Positions 25,865 to 34,853 of a stretch of DNA of 64,000 nt are shown here, piece after piece. Positions within the stretch are counted from its first letter, which is position 1. Every line of letters begins with the position of its first letter. Made by a program: the position numbers and the translations under genes. Source of the stretch: Longimicrobium sp. (GTDB taxonomy: Bacteria; Gemmatimonadota; Gemmatimonadetes; Longimicrobiales; Longimicrobiaceae); NCBI RefSeq assembly GCF_035474595.1, contig NZ_DATIND010000044.1, positions 62,001 through 126,000 on the forward strand. Direction: 5' to 3'. Under the pieces are notes generated by a model that did no database searches, was not told the origin of the DNA, and saw only the letters and a list, made by a program, of their open reading frames with translations.

Positions 25865-25891
25865 GTGCGGAAGTGCGGAAGTGCGTGAGGC
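25859..25891. repeat. Octamer repeats (GTGCGGAA-like)
   Basis: Four imperfect 8-bp units overlap and follow the uppS stop. Confidence 0.6.
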
Positions 25892-25921
25892 GCGCACCGC
25901 CGCCGGCCCGCAGAGATGTGA

Positions 25922-25970
25922 AGTCCGCGAAGGCGGGCTGCGTGCGGTTTTAGAACGCGACTTCAGTCGC
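25922..25970 (+). repeat. Double-hairpin element
   Basis: AGTCCGC/GCGGGCT stem (one G-U type pair), a linker ending GTTTTAGAAC (diverged), and a perfect GCGACT/AGTCGC stem. Confidence 0.75.
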
Positions 25971-25986
25971 ATTTTCGCACGCCAGA

Positions 25987-26078
25987 ACTCAGCACTCAGC
26001 ACTCAGCACTCAGCACTCAGCACTCAGCACTCAGCACTCAGCACTCAGCACTCAGCACTCAACACTCAGCACTTAGGA
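25987..26078. repeat. Heptamer tandem repeat (ACTCAGC)n
   Basis: About 13 near-perfect 7-bp units immediately upstream of the four-gene operon. The length probably varies between isolates. Confidence 0.9.
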
Positions 26079-26109
26079 CTTCAGTTCACCTTCACCGACA
26101 GCCGGTCCA

Positions 26110-26826
26110 ATGCAACCGCTCTTCAACTTCGTCGGCAGCAGCGCGCCGCTCTCGGTGCTCGCGTTCCTGGGGACCGCGGCGGCGCTGGCGGCGCTGGCGG
26201 TCGCGGCTGTGATCCTGCTGGCGCGGCGCAACCGGTTCGCGGCCGGGCGGGTGGCGATGGCGGGCGGCGGGATCGCGGCGGCGTACGTCGCGGCGCTGGC
26301 GGCCTTCTCGCTCGCCAGCGGCGCGCGCCAGGTGGAGCCGGGGAACGCGAAGTACTTCTGCGAGCTCGATTGCCATCTCGCCTACGCCGTCGTCGGCTCG
26401 CGGCGCGTCGGCTCGCTCGGCGGCACGCCGGCGGACGGCGCGTTCGAGGTGGTCACGCTGAAGGTGTGGTTCGACCCGGGCACCACCTCTCCCCGCCGCG
26501 GGGACGCGCCGCTCACGCCCAATCCCCGCGCCGCGCGGCTGGTGGACGCGGCCGGCCGCTCCTACGCGCCCTCCGCCGAAGGGCTGCGGGCGCTGGAGAC
26601 GGAATGGGGCGCGCAGGCGCCGCTCTCCCGCGCGCTGCGGCCCGGGGAGTCGTACACCACCTCGCTGGTCTTCGAGGTGCCGGCCGCCATGCGAGCGCCC
26701 GAGCTTCTCCTCACCGAGGCCGATCCCGTCACCCGGCTGCTGATCGGCCACGAGAACAGCTTCCTGCATCGCCCCGTCCCCTTCCGCCTGGCCGATTCGT
26801 CGCCCAGCCCGGCGGTGCGCGGATGA
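26110..26826 (+). CDS. Membrane-anchored hypothetical protein
   Basis: A 238-residue protein with two N-terminal membrane segments (about 12-40 and 50-68). The external beta-rich domain has two cysteines (FCELDCHLAY) and a layout like DUF4352-type Ig-like domains (VVTLKVWFDP, RSYAPSAEGLRAL, LRPGESYTTSLVFEVP). The last four bases overlap the reductase gene. It is likely exported to the periplasmic face; function unknown. Confidence 0.68.
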   Translation: MQPLFNFVGSSAPLSVLAFLGTAAALAALAVAAVILLARRNRFAAGRVAMAGGGIAAAYVAALAAFSLASGARQVEPGNAKYFCELDCHLAYAVVGSRRVGSLGGTPADGAFEVVTLKVWFDPGTTSPRRGDAPLTPNPRAARLVDAAGRSYAPSAEGLRALETEWGAQAPLSRALRPGESYTTSLVFEVPAAMRAPELLLTEADPVTRLLIGHENSFLHRPVPFRLADSSPSPAVRG

Positions 26827-28010
26827 GCACGTACGACGTCGTCGTGATCGGCGCCGGGCTGGCGGGGCTGGAGACGGCCCGCCGACTGGCCGGGCGCGGG
26901 CAGCGCGTCCTCCTGGTCGACCAGAAGACCGCGCTGGACCGGTCCGTTCACACCACCGGGATCTTCGTCCGGCGCACGCTGGAGGACTTCGACCTCCCCG
27001 AGGACTGCCTGGGGCCGCCCGTGCGCCACGTCGTCCTCTACTCCCCCCGCGGCCGCGCGCTGCCGCTGGAGAGCGCGCGCACCGAGTACCGCGTGGGCCG
27101 CATGGGCGCGCTGTACGGGCGGATGCTGGACTCCTGCGTCGCCGCGGGCGTCGAGTGGGCGCCCGGGACGCGCTTCGCCGGGCTGCTGGACGACGGGACG
27201 CACTCGGTGGTGGTGCTGGAGACCGGCGGGCGGGGATGGAGCGCCCGCGCGCGCCTGGTCGTCGGTGCGGACGGCGCGGCGTCGCGCGTGGCCCCGGCGC
27301 TGGGTCTGAGCGTGAACCGCGAGTGGATCGTGGGCGTCGAGGAAGTCTTCCGCGTCTCCACCGATGGCCCGCCGTGCTTCCACTGCTGGCTGGATCCCGA
27401 GCTGGCGCCCGGCTACCTGGCCTGGGTGGTGGCCGACGGAGAGGAGGTACACCTGGGCGTGGGCGGCTACGCGGCGCGCTTCCAGCCCGCGGACGCGCTG
27501 CGCCGGTTCCGCGAGCGCGTGGAGGACCGCTTCGGGCTGCGCGGGAAGATGGCGGACGAGCGGCGCGGCGGGCGCATCCCCGTGGGCGGCGTGCTCCCGC
27601 GCATCGCGTCGCCGCGCGGGCTGCTGGTGGGCGACGCGGCCGGCGCGGTATCCCCCCTCACCGCCGGGGGACTGGACCCCTGCATCCGCCTCTCCGCCCT
27701 GGCCGCGCGCGTCGCCGCGGACTTCATCGCGACGGGGGACGAGGCGTCGCTCACCGCTTACTCCGGCGGCGCGTTCCGGCGGCGCTTCCGCTCGCGGCTG
27801 CTGCTGCGGCGCGCGCTCGCGGCCGTCCGCTCCCCGCTCGCGGCAGAGATCGCCATCGCGGCGCTGCGGTCGCCGCTGCTGCGTCCCCTCGCATCGCACG
27901 TCTTCTTCGGCCGCGGCTCGTTCCCGGACACGGGCGAAGAGCGCGGCATCACCCCCATCACCCCGCGTTCCGTGAAGACGGGGCGCGCGCAGGAGGCTTC
28001 CGTCGCATGA
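26823..28010 (+). CDS. FAD-dependent oxidoreductase (geranylgeranyl reductase-like)
   Basis: A 395-residue flavoprotein. The Rossmann motif VVVIGAGLAGLETARRLAGR is at the N-terminus, and LVVGADGAASRVAPALGL gives the GD-like motif. GLLVGDAAGAVSPLTAGGLD is the FAD-ribose site typical of the geranylgeranyl reductase/UbiH superfamily. It would reduce or hydroxylate a lipid-like substrate at the membrane. It overlaps both neighbours by four bases. The exact reaction is not clear. Confidence 0.8.
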   Translation: MSTYDVVVIGAGLAGLETARRLAGRGQRVLLVDQKTALDRSVHTTGIFVRRTLEDFDLPEDCLGPPVRHVVLYSPRGRALPLESARTEYRVGRMGALYGRMLDSCVAAGVEWAPGTRFAGLLDDGTHSVVVLETGGRGWSARARLVVGADGAASRVAPALGLSVNREWIVGVEEVFRVSTDGPPCFHCWLDPELAPGYLAWVVADGEEVHLGVGGYAARFQPADALRRFRERVEDRFGLRGKMADERRGGRIPVGGVLPRIASPRGLLVGDAAGAVSPLTAGGLDPCIRLSALAARVAADFIATGDEASLTAYSGGAFRRRFRSRLLLRRALAAVRSPLAAEIAIAALRSPLLRPLASHVFFGRGSFPDTGEERGITPITPRSVKTGRAQEASVA

Positions 28011-29545
28011 GCGAATCCGTCCTTCCCGCCGCCGCGGCCATCGCCCAGCCGCCGGTGAGCACGCGCACCCGCCACGGCCTGGGCGTCGCGGCCGCCGCCC
28101 TGGCCCTGGGCGCGCTGGGCGACGGGCTGCTGCGGCCCGTGCCGTGGGGGCTGAACATCGCGCTGTGGACCGCCGCGCTCGTGGTGGCCGCCGCGTCGCT
28201 GCAGCGCTGGGCGGAGACGGAAGATGCGGTGACGGAGTGGATTCCCGTCGCGCTCTCCGTCTCCGCGCTGATGGCGTGGCGAGACTCGCCCACGCTGAAG
28301 ATGCTGGACCTCACCGCGCTGTTCGTGGTCCTGGGGCTGGCCGTGTATCGCTCGAGCGGCGGGAGCGTGCGGGTGGCCGGGCTGGCGCGCTACTGCGCCG
28401 GGCTGGCGGATTCGCTGTTCCAGGCCACGTTCGGCGCGGCGCCGCTCCTCTTCCGCGACGTGAAGTGGGGCGAGCTGCCGCGCGAGGGGTGGACGCGCCA
28501 CGCGCTGTCGGCCGCGCGCGGGGTCGCCATCGCCCTGCCGCTGCTGCTGCTGTTCGGGTCGCTGCTGATGGCGGCCGACGCGGCGTTCGACTCGCTCGTC
28601 TCCGCCACCTTCAACCTCGACGTCCCGCTCGCCACCTCGCACATCGTGCTGGCGCTGGTGTTCGCGTGGGTGGCCGCGGGGGTGCTGCGCGGGCTGGTGC
28701 TGCGCCCGCAGCCGAAGGAGATCGCCGCCCCGGCGCCCTCCGATCCACCGTCGCTGGGGATCGTGGAGGTCGCCACGGTGCTGGGGCTGCTGGACCTGCT
28801 CTTCCTGGCCTTCGTGGTGCTCCAGCTCCCGCACTTCTTCGGCAGCTACCAGAACCTGCTGGCGCCGGGGACGGGCACCTTCAGCGAGTACGCGCGGCGC
28901 GGCTTCTTCGAGCTGTGCGCCGTGGCCACGCTGGTGCTGCCGCTGCTGATCGGGATGCACTGGGTGCTGCGCAGGGCCGAGCCGCGCGCCGAGCGGGTGT
29001 TCCGCATCGTGGCGGGGGTGATGGTGGGGCTGGTGTTCGTGATCATCGCCTCGGGGCTGCACCGGATGGGGCTGTACCTATCCGCGTACGGGCTGACCGA
29101 GCTGCGCGTGTACACCACCGCGTTCATGCTCTGGCTGGCGGCGGTGCTGGGGTGGTTCGCGTGGACGGTGCTGCGCGGCCGTCGCGAGCGCTTCGCCTTC
29201 GGCGCGCTGACGGCGGGGGTGGAGATGATCGTGCTGCTGCACGTGGCCAGCCCCGACGCGCTGATCGTGCGCGTGAACGCCTCGCGCCACGAGTCGCCGG
29301 TGCGCTTCGACGCGCTGTACGCCGCCTCGCTGAGCGGCGACGCCGTTCCCGGGCTGCTGGCGCGGCTGGACGCCGTTCCCGCGGACGGGCGCTGCGCCGT
29401 GGCCGGCCGGCTGCTGCGCGACTGGAGCGGCGCGGACGAGGACTGGCGCGCGTGGAGCCTGGGCCGCGCGCGCGCCGTGCAAGCCGTGCACGCCCGCGCC
29501 GCCGCACTGCGCGCGATGTGCCCGGCGCGGGTGGCCGCCCGATGA
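28007..29545 (+). CDS. DUF4173-family polytopic membrane protein
   Basis: A 512-residue membrane protein with about 12 hydrophobic segments. The block LQLPHFFGSYQNLLA...FSEYARRGFFELCAVA and the later LTELRVYTTAFMLWLA are the hallmark of DUF4173/DUF4153 proteins. The C-terminal part (SRHESPVRFDALYAASLSGD) also fits the family. Function is unknown; members are often near regulators. It is translationally coupled to the reductase upstream and the next membrane protein downstream (ATGA overlaps). Confidence 0.85.
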   Translation: MSESVLPAAAAIAQPPVSTRTRHGLGVAAAALALGALGDGLLRPVPWGLNIALWTAALVVAAASLQRWAETEDAVTEWIPVALSVSALMAWRDSPTLKMLDLTALFVVLGLAVYRSSGGSVRVAGLARYCAGLADSLFQATFGAAPLLFRDVKWGELPREGWTRHALSAARGVAIALPLLLLFGSLLMAADAAFDSLVSATFNLDVPLATSHIVLALVFAWVAAGVLRGLVLRPQPKEIAAPAPSDPPSLGIVEVATVLGLLDLLFLAFVVLQLPHFFGSYQNLLAPGTGTFSEYARRGFFELCAVATLVLPLLIGMHWVLRRAEPRAERVFRIVAGVMVGLVFVIIASGLHRMGLYLSAYGLTELRVYTTAFMLWLAAVLGWFAWTVLRGRRERFAFGALTAGVEMIVLLHVASPDALIVRVNASRHESPVRFDALYAASLSGDAVPGLLARLDAVPADGRCAVAGRLLRDWSGADEDWRAWSLGRARAVQAVHARAAALRAMCPARVAAR

Positions 29546-30219
29546 GCGCCGCCTCCGCGCCCGTGCTGGCGCTGCTCCCGCCCGGTCCCGCGCCTTCCCC
29601 GGTCTCCGCGAGCCTCGCGGACCGCGCGCGCGTCGTCCGCCGCACGCGCGCCGGCGCCACGGCGGTGTGCGTCACCGGCGCGCTGCTGCCGCTGCCGTTC
29701 GTGCTGATGGAGCGCTGGATCGGGGAGGGGCAGTACCTGGGGATAGTGGGCTCGTGGCTGTTCCTGTTCGGCATCGGCGGCCTGGTCCTCTTCATCGTCG
29801 CCGTGAGCCAGCGCACCCGCGACGACCTGCGCGCGATGCTGGTCGCCATCGCCACCTTCGTTGCCGCCGTCGCGCTGCTGCCTGCCGCCGGGCGGGTGGG
29901 AACGGAGGCGTACGTCTCCACCCACGCCGTGGAGCTGGACGCGCTCGCCGCCCGCGTCCGCGCGGAGTGGCGCCCCGCGCCGCCCGACGGCCGGCTCGAC
30001 GAAGCGCAGCTGGCCCTCCGCGCGGAGGCGCGGAGGCGGAATCTCGGCAGGCCCCGGGTGGTGGACGGCGGCATCGTCTTCCAGAGCGGCGAGCTCTTCG
30101 GCTCCGACCTCTTCTACTCCGACGGGGTGAAGAACGACGCGGCGTTCCAGTGCCGCGACCTGCGCTCGATCGGCGGGCGATGGTACACGGCCAGCTGTTC
30201 GGGGCCGGGGAGCGAGTGA
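29542..30219 (+). CDS. Membrane protein, last gene of the operon
   Basis: A 225-residue protein with three membrane segments (about 43-58, 66-86, 96-115) and a C-terminal soluble domain containing two cysteines (AAFQCRDLRSIGGRWYTASC). No family is recognised. It starts inside the stop of the DUF4173 gene and probably forms a complex with that protein. Confidence 0.68.
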   Translation: MSAASAPVLALLPPGPAPSPVSASLADRARVVRRTRAGATAVCVTGALLPLPFVLMERWIGEGQYLGIVGSWLFLFGIGGLVLFIVAVSQRTRDDLRAMLVAIATFVAAVALLPAAGRVGTEAYVSTHAVELDALAARVRAEWRPAPPDGRLDEAQLALRAEARRRNLGRPRVVDGGIVFQSGELFGSDLFYSDGVKNDAAFQCRDLRSIGGRWYTASCSGPGSE

Positions 30220-30280
30220 GGCGAAAGAGGGTTGCGGCGTGGCCGGCTGAATAGAAGCGCGCGATCTGGCTTCCTCACCG

Positions 30281-30332
30281 GCGGCTGAAGCCGCAGCAAC
30301 AACTACGGGAAGCCTCGCAAACTGCGCGAGGC
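30281..30332 (-). repeat. Double-hairpin element (variant stems)
   Basis: GCGGCT/AGCCGC hairpin, a linker AGCAACAACTACGGGA, then GCCTCGC/GCGAGGC arms. The reverse complement matches the element at 58459-58509 in both linker and first stem. Confidence 0.78.
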
Positions 30333-30454
30333 TGTTCGGCTCGGACGCTGGTTCCGCCCGCTGGGGACGCCTATCAGGATGACTTCTTCGGGGGATGGTG
30401 TGGGGACGGGGATGATGCGGATTCGCGCTCATGCCGGACCCGCGCGGATGTGAT

Positions 30455-30501
30455 GTCCGCGAAGGCGGACTGCGTGCCGTTGTAGCCGCGACTTTAGTCG
30501 C
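30455..30501 (+). repeat. Double-hairpin element
   Basis: GTCCGC/GCGGAC stem, linker TGCGTGCCGTTGTAGCC, GCGACT/AGTCGC stem. It is nearly identical to the copy at 23783. The remaining sequence between 30220 and 30546 has no gene. Confidence 0.82.
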
Positions 30502-30546
30502 ATTTTTCGCCTCCCCCGCTAGGAAACCTCCATCTCCTAAAACAAA

Positions 30547-30577
30547 GACGCCGGCAGCGCAATCCGCTGCCGGCGTC
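30547..30577 (-). terminator. Intrinsic terminator of proS
   Basis: GACGCCGGCAGCG and its complement form a perfect 13-bp stem with a 5-nt loop. On the minus strand it is followed by TTTGTTTT, and it ends 26 bp from the proS stop. Confidence 0.85.
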
Positions 30578-30602
30578 TCTGCATCTCCATCTCCCAGCGC
30601 CG

Positions 30603-32147
30603 TCAGTACGCCCGGGCGAACACCGCGTCGGTGGTGGCGGGGCGGCCGTCGATGACGCAGGCGCTCTCGGTGCCGCTCTGCTCGAACGGCAGGCAGCGGA
30701 TGGTGACGCCCAGGTCGCGCGCCTTCTCCTCGCACGCCGCGTCGCCGCACCACTTGGCCACCACGAAGCCGGGCTGCTCCGACGCCGCCGCTTCGTTGCC
30801 GGCCTCGGCGAAGAAGGCCTGGAACGCCTCGAAGGTGGTGATGTCGCGCCGGGTGCGGGCCCGCTGGAAGGCGCGCGCCTGCTCCAGATATCCGGTCTGG
30901 ATCTCGTCCAGCAGCGCGCCGACGCCGGCCACGAACTCCCCGCGCCCGCCGCGCACGTACTCGGTGGGCCCGCGGTCGCGGCGCAGGTAGCTCACGCCGT
31001 CGTTCGCCATGTCCTTGGGGCCCAGCTCCAGCAGCACGGGCACGCCGCGCTTCACCCACTTCCACTTCTTGTCGCGCGCCTCGTACAGCGTGTCGTCCAC
31101 CAGCACCTCGACCGGCCGGCCGCCCGCGAACGATTGCGCGCGCACCTCGTCGGCCACTCGGCGGGCGTAGGCCAGCACCTCTTCCCCGCCGTCCTTGCGC
31201 AGCATGGGGACGATGACCACCTGGTGCGGGGCCACGCGCGGCGGCACGCGCAGGCCGTTGTCGTCGGCGTGCGTCATCACCAGCGCGCCGATCAGGCGGG
31301 TGGAGACGCCCCACGAGGTGGTGAAGGCGTGCTCGGTGCCGCCCTCGGCGCTCTGGAAGGAGATGCCGAACGCCTTCGCGAAGTTCTGCCCCAGGTAGTG
31401 GCTGGTGCCGGCCTGCAGCGCGCGCCCGTCCTGCATCATCGCCTCGATGCAGTACGTGTTCTCCGCCCCGGGGAAGCGCTCGCCCGGCGTCTTCTCGCCG
31501 GGGATGACGGCCACGGCGAGGTCCTCTTCCACCACCTTGGTGTACACCTCGTGCAGGATGCGGAGCGTGTACTCCATGGCGTCGTCGTGCGTGGCGTGCG
31601 CGGTGTGCCCCTCCTGCCACAGGAACTCCGTCGTCCGCAGCAGCACGCGCGGGCGCAGCTCCCAGCGCACCACGTTGGCCCACTGGTTCAGCAGCAGCGG
31701 CAGGTCGCGGTAGCTCTGCACCCAGTCCGCCATGCTCTCGCCGATGATCGTCTCCGACGTCGGGCGCACGATCAGCGGCTCGGCCAGCTCGCCGGTGGGC
31801 ACCAGCTTGCCGTCGCGCGCCTCCAGGCGGTGGTGCGTGACCACCGCCATCTCCTTGGCGAAGCCTTCCACGTGCGCGGCCTCGCGCTCCAGGTAGCTGA
31901 GCGGGATGAAGAGCGGGAAGTACGCGTTCACGGCGCCGGCCTTCTTGATCTCGCGGTCCAGCGTGCGCTGCAGCTGCTCCCAGATGCCGTAGCCCCACGG
32001 CTTGATGACCATGCACCCGCGCACGTGGCTCATCTCGGCCACGTCCGCGTCGCGGACCACGGCCTGGTACCACTGCGCGTAGTCCTCGTCGCGCGTGGGG
32101 GTGATGGCGGTGCGCTGCGCGGTGCCGCCCTTCGTCTGCTCTGCCAC
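30603..32147 (-). CDS. proS: Prolyl-tRNA synthetase (archaeal/eukaryotic type)
   Basis: A 514-residue class II synthetase that charges tRNA-Pro. Motif 2 is VVRWELRPRVLLRTTEFLWQEGHTAH-like (read in the sequence as WELRPRVLLRTTEF then LWQEGHTAHAT). The substrate loop GTSHYLGQNFAKAF and motif 3 HADDNGLRVPPRVAPHQVVI are also present. The C-terminal extension with CGDAACEEKA and the final Tyr is typical of the archaeal-type short form without the editing insertion. GTG at 32147 (VAEQTKGG) fits the family start; the open frame extends upstream without similarity. Confidence 0.92.
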   Translation of the reverse strand: MAEQTKGGTAQRTAITPTRDEDYAQWYQAVVRDADVAEMSHVRGCMVIKPWGYGIWEQLQRTLDREIKKAGAVNAYFPLFIPLSYLEREAAHVEGFAKEMAVVTHHRLEARDGKLVPTGELAEPLIVRPTSETIIGESMADWVQSYRDLPLLLNQWANVVRWELRPRVLLRTTEFLWQEGHTAHATHDDAMEYTLRILHEVYTKVVEEDLAVAVIPGEKTPGERFPGAENTYCIEAMMQDGRALQAGTSHYLGQNFAKAFGISFQSAEGGTEHAFTTSWGVSTRLIGALVMTHADDNGLRVPPRVAPHQVVIVPMLRKDGGEEVLAYARRVADEVRAQSFAGGRPVEVLVDDTLYEARDKKWKWVKRGVPVLLELGPKDMANDGVSYLRRDRGPTEYVRGGRGEFVAGVGALLDEIQTGYLEQARAFQRARTRRDITTFEAFQAFFAEAGNEAAASEQPGFVVAKWCGDAACEEKARDLGVTIRCLPFEQSGTESACVIDGRPATTDAVFARAY

Positions 32148-32461
32148 GGTGCCCTGCCGTCGGAAATCGGGATGAATGCCGGAGACACAAAACGTCCTCC
32201 GCGTCGGGGCGGAAGGACGAGTATCGGCAAGCATACCATCGCGGCGCGGTTCGCCGCAAGTAAAGCTGGGGATGATTCCCGTCGGACCGGACCGCGGAAT
32301 CGAATCCCCAACGAAGGGCATCACGCGGAGGGAACGGAGGAAACGGAGAGCCGCCGTCGTTCCTCGATGATGGTTGCCTTCGGCGCGGCAGGCGGCGTAC
32401 CGTTGTCCATCCCCCGTCGACCGTCCTCTCTCTCCCCGCCCTCCATCTTCCCATTCTGCCG
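32148..32461. other. Divergent spacer between proS and M61 peptidase, no gene seen
   Basis: This region is less GC-rich than the genes and carries no recognisable promoter pair, hairpin or T-box that can be supported. Confidence 0.4.
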
Positions 32462-34255
32462 ATGAAGCTCGCCTGCGCCTTCCTGATCGCGATCCTCCCG
32501 GCGTCCGCCGCGGCGCAGCGGGTAACGGTGGATTACGCGCTGGCGGTGGATTCCGCCGACCTCTCCGGGTACGCGGTGGAGATGCGCATCCACCACGCCC
32601 CCGACACGCTGCGCCTGGCGATGGCGGCGCACCCCGAGTACGACGAGCGCTTCCGGCGCCAGGTGCGCGACCTCCGCGCCGAGGGCCGCTCCGGCGCCGC
32701 CGCGGTCGTGCGCGAGGACAGCGCGGTGTGGCGCATCGTCGCCCCCGGCGGCGAGGTGACGGTGCGCTACCGCATCGAGCTTCCCCCGCCCGCCGACGGC
32801 GCGCGGCCCTCCTGGGTCCCGTTCCTGGCGCCGACCGGCGGCCTCGTGGGCGGGCCGCACAGCTTCATGTACCTGCTGGGGGATGAAGATGCGGCGTCGA
32901 CCGTCGCGCTGCGCCTTCCCGCCGGCTGGGACGCGGCGACGGGGATGGAGCCGGCCGCGGCCGCGAACGCGTGGCGCGCCACGAAGTTCGCGGAGGTGAT
33001 GGACGGCCCCATCCTCGTCGGCCGCCTGCGGCGCTGGCGGTTCGCGGTGGACGGCGTGCCGCACGACGTGGTGTACTGGCCCCTCCCCGGCGCCGCCCCC
33101 TTCGACACCACGGCGCTGGTGGACGCGCTGCGGAAGATCGTGGAGCAGTCGCGCTCCGTCTTCGGCGCGCTGCCGTATCGCCGCTTCGCGTTCCTGCTGC
33201 GGGACGGCGCGTACGGCGGGCTGGAGCACGCCACCTCGACCACGCTCGGCGCGCCCAGCGCCGAGCTGGCCGGCGACCGCTCGGACTTCCTCCTCTCCGC
33301 GGCGCACGAATACTTCCATACGTGGAACCTGGTGCGGCTGCGCCCGGCCGGATGGGGCGGGCTGAGCCACCGCCCGCCGGCGCGGACGCGCGAGCTGTGG
33401 TGGAGCGAGGGGGTGACGATGTACTTCGCGGACCTGGTCCTGCGCCGCGCCGGTCTGCTGCCGGACGCGCCCTCGCGGCTGGAGGCGCTCCGCGAGCAGC
33501 TGTCGCGCTACCTGGACGATCCCGGCTTCGCGCGCATCTCGCCGGAGCGCGCGAGCTGGACGGCCGACGATCCGCCCGGCGCCGACGGCGACTACCGCGG
33601 CGACCACTACCTGCAGGGCCAGCTCCTCGCCGCCGCGCTGGAGCTGGTGGTCCGCGACTCCACCGGCGGCCGCCGCGGGATGGACGACGTGATGCGGACG
33701 ATGTACGCGCGCCACGCCGGACCCGCGGGCTTCGCCGGCGCCGACGTGGAGCGCACGGCCTCGTCGGTCTGCGGATGCAGCCTCCATCGCTTCTTCGGCC
33801 GGCACGTGCGCGCCGCGGAGCTGCTGGATTTCGACGCCTACCTGCGCCCGCTGGGGCTGCGCGCGCGGATGGCGCTGGAGCCGGTGCGCGGCCCCGCGGG
33901 CGAGCCGCTCCCGGACCTGCGCGTCTGGTCGTATCTCCCGCCCGGCGAGCCGCATCTCGCGCTGATCATCACCGACGCGCGCGGAACGTGGGCGCGCGCG
34001 GGCCTGCACACGGGCGACCGCGTGGTCGCGCTCGACGGCGTGCCGATCGGCGACACGCGCGCGTTCCGAACCACGGTGCGCGCCCTCCGCGTCGGCAGCC
34101 GCGTCCGCGTCGACGTCCTCCGCGCCGGCCACCCGGTCCGGGCGGACGTGGAGATCGGGAGCTACTCGCGCCGCGCCGTCACCCTGACCGACCTGCCGGC
34201 AGTCTCGCCGCGCCAGCGCCAGATGCGCCAGCGCTGGCTGGATGCGACGCCGTGA
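32462..34255 (+). CDS. M61-family glycyl aminopeptidase-like metalloprotease with PDZ
   Basis: A 597-residue exported peptidase. A signal peptide covers about residues 1-19 (ILPASAAAQ). The zinc site AAHEYFHTWN is at about 280 and the third ligand glutamate in ELWWSEGVTMYFAD at about 318. A C-terminal PDZ domain (about 500-570, GTWARAGLHTGDRVVALDGVP) is present. Known M61 members cleave N-terminal glycine or alanine. It is probably periplasmic. It is followed closely by a small secreted protein gene (22 bp). Confidence 0.88.
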   Translation: MKLACAFLIAILPASAAAQRVTVDYALAVDSADLSGYAVEMRIHHAPDTLRLAMAAHPEYDERFRRQVRDLRAEGRSGAAAVVREDSAVWRIVAPGGEVTVRYRIELPPPADGARPSWVPFLAPTGGLVGGPHSFMYLLGDEDAASTVALRLPAGWDAATGMEPAAAANAWRATKFAEVMDGPILVGRLRRWRFAVDGVPHDVVYWPLPGAAPFDTTALVDALRKIVEQSRSVFGALPYRRFAFLLRDGAYGGLEHATSTTLGAPSAELAGDRSDFLLSAAHEYFHTWNLVRLRPAGWGGLSHRPPARTRELWWSEGVTMYFADLVLRRAGLLPDAPSRLEALREQLSRYLDDPGFARISPERASWTADDPPGADGDYRGDHYLQGQLLAAALELVVRDSTGGRRGMDDVMRTMYARHAGPAGFAGADVERTASSVCGCSLHRFFGRHVRAAELLDFDAYLRPLGLRARMALEPVRGPAGEPLPDLRVWSYLPPGEPHLALIITDARGTWARAGLHTGDRVVALDGVPIGDTRAFRTTVRALRVGSRVRVDVLRAGHPVRADVEIGSYSRRAVTLTDLPAVSPRQRQMRQRWLDATP

Positions 34256-34277
34256 CCGCCAAGAGGAGGGATTCGCA

Positions 34278-34772
34278 ATGAAGCGGACGCTCGCCATCTC
34301 CATCGCCGCCGTTGCGCTGCTCGCCGTCGCGAGCGGGGCGGATGCGCAGCGCGCGGGGCAGGTGTGCGCGGACCCGGCGCGTCCGTGCGCGCGGGGATTC
34401 AGGCCGAACGAGCTGCCGTTCGTGCTTCCGCGCGACAGCGTGGCGCGCGCCGAGTTCCGCTCGGAGCCGTTCTACGCGGTGATCCTGCGGAGCGGGCCGC
34501 GCTGCTCCATCGCCGAGCGCGAGCGAGTGGCGGCGCAGGCGCTGTTCCCGGGGCGCAAGGTGTTCTCGCAGCGCTTCGAGTGCGACGTCGACCAGAGCGC
34601 GGACGACGAGGAGAGCGGGATCACCTACACCAGCGTGGCGGAGCGGACGGCGTTCCTGGCCGTCTACGCCGGCGCCACCCGCGAGCAGGCGCTGCGCGTC
34701 CTCGCCTCCGCGCGCGGCCGCTTCCCCGGTGCGAACCTGCGGCGCATGCAGGCCGTTCTCGTCTATCCCTGA
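34278..34772 (+). CDS. Small secreted protein, possibly SPOR-like
   Basis: A 164-residue exported protein (signal peptide about 1-23, ending ADAQ) with three to four cysteines. The C-terminal part (FYAVILRSGPRCSIAERERV ... REQALRVLASARGRFPGANL) has the beta-alpha-beta spacing of SPOR-like domains, but this is weak. A strong AAGAGGAGGG site precedes the ATG. It lies 22 bp after the M61 gene, so it is probably co-transcribed. Confidence 0.65.
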   Translation: MKRTLAISIAAVALLAVASGADAQRAGQVCADPARPCARGFRPNELPFVLPRDSVARAEFRSEPFYAVILRSGPRCSIAERERVAAQALFPGRKVFSQRFECDVDQSADDEESGITYTSVAERTAFLAVYAGATREQALRVLASARGRFPGANLRRMQAVLVYP

Positions 34773-34783
34773 CATCGCTGGAT

Positions 34784-34845
34784 CTCACGCGGAGACGCGG
34801 AGGCGCGGAGGTGCTCGCCCATGCACCTCCGCGTCTCCGCGTGAG
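34784..34845. terminator. 20-bp perfect hairpin (GAGACGCGGAG family)
   Basis: Arms 34784-34803 and 34826-34845 are perfectly complementary. It lies between the convergent small secreted protein and lipid kinase genes and can end both transcripts. Confidence 0.6.
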
Positions 34846-34853
34846 CCATCGTT

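Noticed and set aside
25987-26078. CRISPR-like short repeats
   Set aside because: Units are 7 bp and directly contiguous, with no spacers.
28846-32454. 1202-codon open frame antisense to DUF4173 and running through proS
   Set aside because: Product is Arg/Ala-rich without domains; only the overlapping proS frame shows family motifs.
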